Below are positions 41,856 through 45,497 of a DNA stretch of 45,497 nucleotides, piece after piece. This DNA is from an uncultured Roseburia sp. (GTDB lineage Bacteria; Bacillota; Clostridia; Lachnospirales; Lachnospiraceae), in contig UQAQ01000024.1 in NCBI GenBank assembly GCA_900539115.1, positions 1-45,497 on the forward strand. The letters are read 5' to 3'. Below the pieces are notes generated by a model, which was not told the origin of the DNA, searched no databases, and was given only the letters and a program-made list of their open reading frames with translations. Position 1 is the stretch's first letter, and each line of letters opens with the position of its first letter. Made by a program: the position numbers and the translations under genes.

Positions 41856-43121
41856 CTACGCAAACGGATAGGCAACTGCCCCATCTACGATGGTATATTC
41901 AATCTTTCCATACACTTTTTTTCCATCAAACGGCGTATTTTTTCCTTTGGAAACAAATGTATTTTTATCAATGGCATATTCCTTGTCAATCTCTGCAATC
42001 GTAATGTCCGCAGGTTTTCCGACTGCCAAAGAACCGCCCTCCACGCCAAGGATACGACATGGGTTCACACTCATGCGCTCCACCAGGCCTGACATCGTAA
42101 GATATCCTTTTTTTACCAGTTCCGTGACTGCAAGTGCAAATGCCGTCTCAGAACCTACGATACCAAATGGTGCCTCAGCGATTGATTTCTTTTTCTCTTC
42201 TTCTCCATGTGGCGCGTGATCTGTCGAAATGGCCTCCAAAATGCCTTCTTTCAATCCCTCTTTCAAGCGCTCCACATCTGCCGCCGTACGAAGAGGCGGA
42301 TTCATCTTATAGTTTGCATCATCTTCGAGAATATCATCCTCTGTCATGGAAAAATGATGCGGACACACTTCTCCACTGACACATACACCGTCTTCCTTTG
42401 CCTTCTGAATCATGGTAACACTGTCTGCCGTCGAGCAGTGGCACAAATGCAATTTTGCCCCTGTCTCCTTCGCAAGCAAAATATCTCTTGCTACGATCAC
42501 ATCTTCCACCGCATTGGTAATTCCCGGGATTCCAAGACGCTCTGCCGCTTTTCCGGCATTCATTGCCCCTTTTCCTACCAGGTTTTTATCTTCACAATGC
42601 GCCATCACAGGGATGCCAAGGCGTGCTGCCTCTTTCATTGCTTTTTCATAAACGGCTGCATTCATCACACTCTTACCGTCTTCACTGATTGCTTTTGCTC
42701 CGGCTTTTACCATGCCTTCGATATCGGTTACCGTTTCTCCGGCTTGTCCGACCGTCACAGCTCCTACCGGATACACATGAATCGGACTGTCTTTCTCAGC
42801 GATTTCCAAAACTTTCCGGATCCGCTCCGGAGAGTCCGTCGCCGGCTTGGTATTTGGCATCGGACATACTCCGGTAAATCCGCCTTTTGCCGCTGCCATT
42901 GTTCCCGTTTTGATCGTCTCTTTGTACTCAAATCCCGGTTCACGCAAATGCACATGAAGATCCACAAATCCCGGCATCACATATTTTCCGGAAGCATCTA
43001 TTGTCTCATACTCACCGGTCATCGTATCTGCTATTTTTCCATCTACGACATACACGTCTCCGACTTCATCTCTTCCGGTCGCCGGATCCACAATATGTCC
43101 GTTTTTAATCCATAGGTTCAA
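41856..43121 (-). CDS. pyrC: dihydroorotase (TTG start)
   Basis: The start is placed at TTG 43121 because AGGTGG lies 9 bases upstream and the protein then begins just before the expected WIKNGHIVDP; ATG at 43148 has weaker support. The 421-residue zinc enzyme closes carbamoyl aspartate to dihydroorotate. It has VDLHVHLREPGFEYKE (HxHxR), NTKPATDSP, HLCHCSTAD and the Asp-loop ISTDHAPHG. The start overlaps the Nudix gene end by 17 bases. Confidence 0.9.
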   Translation of the reverse strand: MNLWIKNGHIVDPATGRDEVGDVYVVDGKIADTMTGEYETIDASGKYVMPGFVDLHVHLREPGFEYKETIKTGTMAAAKGGFTGVCPMPNTKPATDSPERIRKVLEIAEKDSPIHVYPVGAVTVGQAGETVTDIEGMVKAGAKAISEDGKSVMNAAVYEKAMKEAARLGIPVMAHCEDKNLVGKGAMNAGKAAERLGIPGITNAVEDVIVARDILLAKETGAKLHLCHCSTADSVTMIQKAKEDGVCVSGEVCPHHFSMTEDDILEDDANYKMNPPLRTAADVERLKEGLKEGILEAISTDHAPHGEEEKKKSIAEAPFGIVGSETAFALAVTELVKKGYLTMSGLVERMSVNPCRILGVEGGSLAVGKPADITIAEIDKEYAIDKNTFVSKGKNTPFDGKKVYGKIEYTIVDGAVAYPFA

Positions 43122-43560
43122 TAAACAAGTCCACCTTTCCAAAATCATCGAGCGTAAACTGATTTGTCAGCCCCGCTTTTTCAATGTCTTTTAACACTGC
43201 CTGATTGGTGATGACTTCCGAAAGTTCTTCTTTTGTCACCCACTTAAAATCATTCAGATCTTCTGCCAGGATCACTTCCTCTGACTGGGAAGTACATTCA
43301 AAGGCAATTCCGACACTGCAGACTTCTCCAACGGTAAATCCCCATGTATAAAGAGGTTTATCTACCAGAACCGACAATCCTGTCTTTTCTTCCACCACGC
43401 GCTGTACAGCCTTTTCCGGTGTCTCTGAAAATTCAATGGTTCCATCGATAAATTCCCACTGATAGGGATCAAATATACGATCGTCGTACCATTTTTCTAC
43501 TACAAGGTAGTGATCCTGGCACTGAACGATTCCTTTTACAAGAATACGATACTTATCCAT
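43105..43560 (-). CDS. Nudix-fold protein with degenerate catalytic box
   Basis: The 151-residue protein has a Nudix fold: FDPYQWEFIDGTIEFSETPE near 30-50 then AVQRVVEEKTGLSV. The normal box is REUxEExGU; here it reads RVVEEKTGL, so the first Glu is Val and the last of the Glu pair is Lys. Two of three metal-binding Glu are lost and hydrolase activity is doubtful. Nudix-related transcription regulators keep the fold without catalysis. It lies between asd (30-bp gap) and pyrC, whose start it overlaps. Confidence 0.78.
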   Translation of the reverse strand: MDKYRILVKGIVQCQDHYLVVEKWYDDRIFDPYQWEFIDGTIEFSETPEKAVQRVVEEKTGLSVLVDKPLYTWGFTVGEVCSVGIAFECTSQSEEVILAEDLNDFKWVTKEELSEVITNQAVLKDIEKAGLTNQFTLDDFGKVDLFIEPMD

Positions 43561-43590
43561 GATAAACCTCCTTTTCGTATGGGTATCTGA

Positions 43591-44676
43591 TTATTTGGCA
43601 GTAATATACCCCTTTGCTTTCAAAAGTTCTGCCATAAGAACGGCTCCACCTGCAGCACCACGTACTGTATTGTGGGACAAGCCTACAAATTTCCAATCAA
43701 AGTAAGAATCTTCTCTAAGACGTCCGATGCTTACTCCAAATCCATTTTCATAATTTACATCCAAAGCAACCTGTGGGCGGTCATCTTCTTCCAAATACTG
43801 GATAAACTGTTTTGGTGCACTTGGAAGATTCAATTCCTGAGGTGCTCCCTTGAACTCTACCAATGTTTGAATCAATTCTTCTTTCGTCGGTTTCTGTTTA
43901 AAATTAACAAAAGCGGCTGCAGTATGTCCGTCCAATACAGGTACACGGATACACTGGCTTGTGATCAATGGTGTCTGTGCTTTTTCGATCTTTCCATCTA
44001 CCACTTTACCCCAGAGACGAAGTGGCTCCTGCTCACTCTTCTCTTCTTCTCCGCCGATGTAAGGGATGATATTGTGTTCCATCTCCGGCCAATCTTTAAA
44101 TGTCTTTCCTGCTCCGGAAATCGCCTGATATGTTGTTGCTACTACAACTGTAGGCTCAAATTTTCTCCAAGCAGTAAGTGCCGGCGCATAACTCTGGATC
44201 GAGCAGTTTGGTTTTACACATACAAAACCTCTTTTTGTACCAAGACGTTTCTTCTGGCTTTCAATGACTTCAAGATGTTCCGGATTGATCTCCGGTACGA
44301 TCATTGGTACATCTGGTGTCCAGCGGTGTGCGCTGTTATTGGATACAACCGGAGTTTCTGTCTTTGCATACTCTTCCTCGATCTTTTTGATTTCTTCTTT
44401 TGTCATATCTACAGCACTAAATACAAAGTCAACATCTTTGCTGACATTCTCTACTTCATTTACATTTTTAACGACAATTTTTTTCACTGCTTCCGGCATC
44501 GGAGTCTGCATTTTCCAACGTCCACCAACAGCTTCTTCGTATGTCTTCCCTGCACTTCGTGGGCTTGCTGCAATTACAACAACCTCAAACCATGGATGAT
44601 TCTCCAAAAGGGAGATAAATCTCTGTCCTACCATTCCTGTACCACCAAGGATACCTACACGTAACTTGTCGCTCAT
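43591..44676 (-). CDS. asd: aspartate-semialdehyde dehydrogenase
   Basis: The start MSDKLRVGILG at 44676 is favoured since GAGG lies 7 bases ahead; the in-frame ATG at 44688 contains that site. The 361-residue enzyme reduces aspartyl phosphate on the way to lysine, threonine and methionine. It has GGTGMVGQRFISLLENHP, the catalytic Cys in VKPNCSIQSYAP and DGHTAAAFVNF. The sequence is of the type found in archaea, fungi and many Clostridia. A TTGAAA-N17-TACAAT promoter precedes it and it probably starts the transcript that goes on into pyrC. Confidence 0.95.
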   Translation of the reverse strand: MSDKLRVGILGGTGMVGQRFISLLENHPWFEVVVIAASPRSAGKTYEEAVGGRWKMQTPMPEAVKKIVVKNVNEVENVSKDVDFVFSAVDMTKEEIKKIEEEYAKTETPVVSNNSAHRWTPDVPMIVPEINPEHLEVIESQKKRLGTKRGFVCVKPNCSIQSYAPALTAWRKFEPTVVVATTYQAISGAGKTFKDWPEMEHNIIPYIGGEEEKSEQEPLRLWGKVVDGKIEKAQTPLITSQCIRVPVLDGHTAAAFVNFKQKPTKEELIQTLVEFKGAPQELNLPSAPKQFIQYLEEDDRPQVALDVNYENGFGVSIGRLREDSYFDWKFVGLSHNTVRGAAGGAVLMAELLKAKGYITAK

Positions 44677-44693
44677 TTTTAACCTCATTTCCT

Positions 44694-44708
44694 GTCACCG
44701 GATGTGAC
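44694..44708 (-). promoter_or_regulatory. short hairpin in the asd leader
   Basis: GTCAC and GTGAC (complement of 44694-44708) flank a 5-base loop about 18 bases before the asd start. It is small; no PyrR-binding or lysine-riboswitch pattern was seen in the leader. Confidence 0.35.
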
Positions 44709-44770
44709 ATATCTTCTTTTCTTGTTCCTCTTATGCCTGCCTGACAAATGGCAAATACATAGTTGTTTAT

Positions 44771-44799
44771 ATTGTACTACATTTTGGGTGAGATTTCAA
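44771..44799 (-). promoter_or_regulatory. sigma-A promoter of asd
   Basis: On the minus strand TTGAAA (44794-44799), 17 bases, TACAAT (44771-44776), 95 bases before the asd start. It lies 33 bases downstream of the 53-bp repeat array. Confidence 0.7.
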
Positions 44800-44831
44800 A
44801 TAGAAAATGTACCATGTTTGTAGATTGCTTT

Positions 44832-45170
44832 TTGACCATACAACCGTGTCAATTCTTTTGACCTCAAATGACGATTTTCTCTTTGAGACCATATGATTGT
44901 GACGTTCCCTTTGACCTAAAATGGCGATTTCCTCTTTGAGACCATACGACCGTGTCAATTCTTTTGACCTCAAACAACGATTTTCTCTTTGAGACCATAC
45001 GACCGTGTCAATTCTTTTGACCTTAAATGACGATTTCCTCTTTGAGACCATACGACCGTGTCAATTCTTTTGACCTTAAATGACGATTTCCTCTTTGAGA
45101 CCATACGACCATAACAATTCTTTTGACCTCAAACAACGATTTCCCCTTTGAGACCATACGCCCCGTGTGA
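44832..45170. repeat. tandem array of a 53-bp repeat, six full units and a partial seventh
   Basis: Units begin at 44832, 44885, 44938, 44991, 45044 and 45097, all exactly 53 bases apart, with a broken copy from 45150. Each carries GAGACCATACGACC ... GTGTCAATTCTTTTGACC ... ACGATTT-C-TCTTT. Units 3 to 5 are nearly identical; unit 2 is most divergent. In most units GTCAA and TTGAC form a 5-bp inverted repeat with a 5-base loop. The whole unit is conserved with no variable spacer, so it is not a CRISPR. Frames through it (e.g. 44767-45051 minus) are a by-product because 53 is not a multiple of three. Confidence 0.88.
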
Positions 45171-45185
45171 CTAGCCTTTCCCCCG

Positions 45186-45350
45186 GCCCTTATTTTTTTG
45201 CTGTGGTCTTGTCTTAATCATAATGTGTCCCTTGTTTTCCCAACGAGGGATTTAGGACGCCGCCGGTGCTTAGAGGACGTTTTTTGTCCTCATGCACCGC
45301 TGCGAGCGTTCTCTAAGCGCAAGCGGTCCCGAAGCGGGAAAATAAGGGGC
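45186..45350. other. compact structured element, possible unassigned RNA
   Basis: GCCCTTATTTT (45186-45196) pairs with AAAATAAGGGGC (45339-45350), closing about 165 bases. Inside are TCCCTTG/CGAGGGA (45228-45250), a hairpin CGGTGC..GAGGAC with GTCCTC..GCACCG (45264-45299), and a rival stem joining 45260-45279 with 45307-45326 (18 pairs, one G-T and a 2x2 loop). The third is CCCG/CGGG (45328-45338). Structures exist on either strand; the transcribed one is not known. It does not show diagnostic parts of tmRNA, SRP RNA or RNase P RNA. Confidence 0.5.
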
Positions 45351-45447
45351 ATATTTATGATAATAAAACGCAGCAAAATTGCTACAACTTTTCTTTGACT
45401 TTTATATCCAGATGTGGTATTCCCATCTTTGACACTTATTAGACTAT

Positions 45448-45497
45448 AAAACGGCCACACCGCCTGTAAATACGGGGTTTGTGACCGTTTTGCTTTT
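45448..45497 (+). terminator. terminator-like hairpin at the right edge
   Basis: AAAACGG-C-CAC (45448-45458) pairs with GTG-A-CCGTTTT (45481-45491) with one mismatch, followed by GCTTTT on the plus strand. On the minus strand it could equally end a gene beyond the window on the right that reads leftward. Confidence 0.55.

Noticed and set aside
44767..45051. 94-residue minus-strand frame in the 53-bp repeats
   Set aside because: The repeat unit is not a multiple of three, so the same peptide appears only every third unit; a by-product of the array.
44832..45170. CRISPR array
   Set aside because: The complete 53-base unit is conserved with no unique spacers, and no cas gene is present.
45186..45350. 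6S RNA, tmRNA, SRP RNA or RNase P RNA
   Set aside because: Length and closing stem recall 6S RNA and some short stretches look alike, but the order of halves would be reversed and the single long hairpin is missing; no diagnostic parts of the others.
45198..45398. 66-residue plus-strand frame beyond the repeat array
   Set aside because: It runs through the strong hairpins and closing stem of the structured element, has no ribosome site and unusual Arg/Cys composition; more likely RNA or non-coding.

Overview
The window looks like a chromosome segment of a spore-forming Clostridia, most likely a member of the Lachnospiraceae. The grounds are the complete spoIIIA operon (AA to AH), an alpha/beta-type small acid-soluble spore protein, the gene order spoIIIA-asp23-nusB-xseA-xseB-ispA-dxs-tlyA-nadK-argR, a PyrK/PyrD type-B dihydroorotate dehydrogenase, GGAGG-type ribosome binding sites and moderate-to-low GC. 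No rRNA, tRNA, CRISPR array, phage or intact insertion sequence was seen. The species assignment is inference.

Layout. Positions 1-5900 are accessory in character: a BspA-like surface protein running off the left edge, a small secreted protein, a PadR regulator with two small membrane proteins, and an ECF sigma / membrane anti-sigma / secreted SH3 operon. A near-identical ECF-type promoter (TGAACC-N15-GTATCTAATATATAGAAG) lies before both the sigma gene and the surface-protein gene, which suggests an autoregulated sigma factor whose regulon includes the surface protein. Positions 5900-15420 hold a likely seven-gene leftward run (rhodanese-MoeB/ThiF, YlmH, C39-like peptidase, CCA-adding enzyme, sugar-binding-fold GGDEF protein, Tex, lipoprotein). 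argH lies rightward at 15548-16924. Then come an SPFH/zinc-ribbon pair (YdjI/YdjG-like), a spore SASP gene, and a second ECF sigma / zf-HC2 anti-sigma operon that also carries recU, with its own recognisable TGTAAT-N16-CGTCTAA promoter. At 22328-23159 is a putative toxin-antitoxin pair made of a TacT-like GNAT protein and a 57-residue unknown protein.

Positions 23265-36010 are a conserved housekeeping and sporulation block on the minus strand: yebC, argR, nadK, tlyA, dxs, ispA, xseB, xseA, nusB, asp23 and spoIIIAH-AA. A sigma-E-like promoter precedes spoIIIAA and lies back to back with the promoter of the divergent aroE-family gene. Positions 37121-44676 form a pyrimidine run read leftward from asd: asd, a Nudix-like gene, pyrC, pyrF, a lipoprotein, pyrK, pyrD, a deletion scar and pyrE. 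In the scar the first 20 codons of a YesN-type response regulator are joined to the 3' end of a sugar ABC-permease gene, the remains of a lost two-component/transporter locus.

Upstream of asd are six full copies (plus a partial one) of a 53-bp tandem repeat (44832-45170). Beyond it a compact element (45186-45350) has a closing stem and two strong, mutually exclusive internal hairpins, so it may be an unassigned structured RNA. It is followed by a terminator-like hairpin at the right edge. All functions are inferred from motifs and gene order; no database search was possible.
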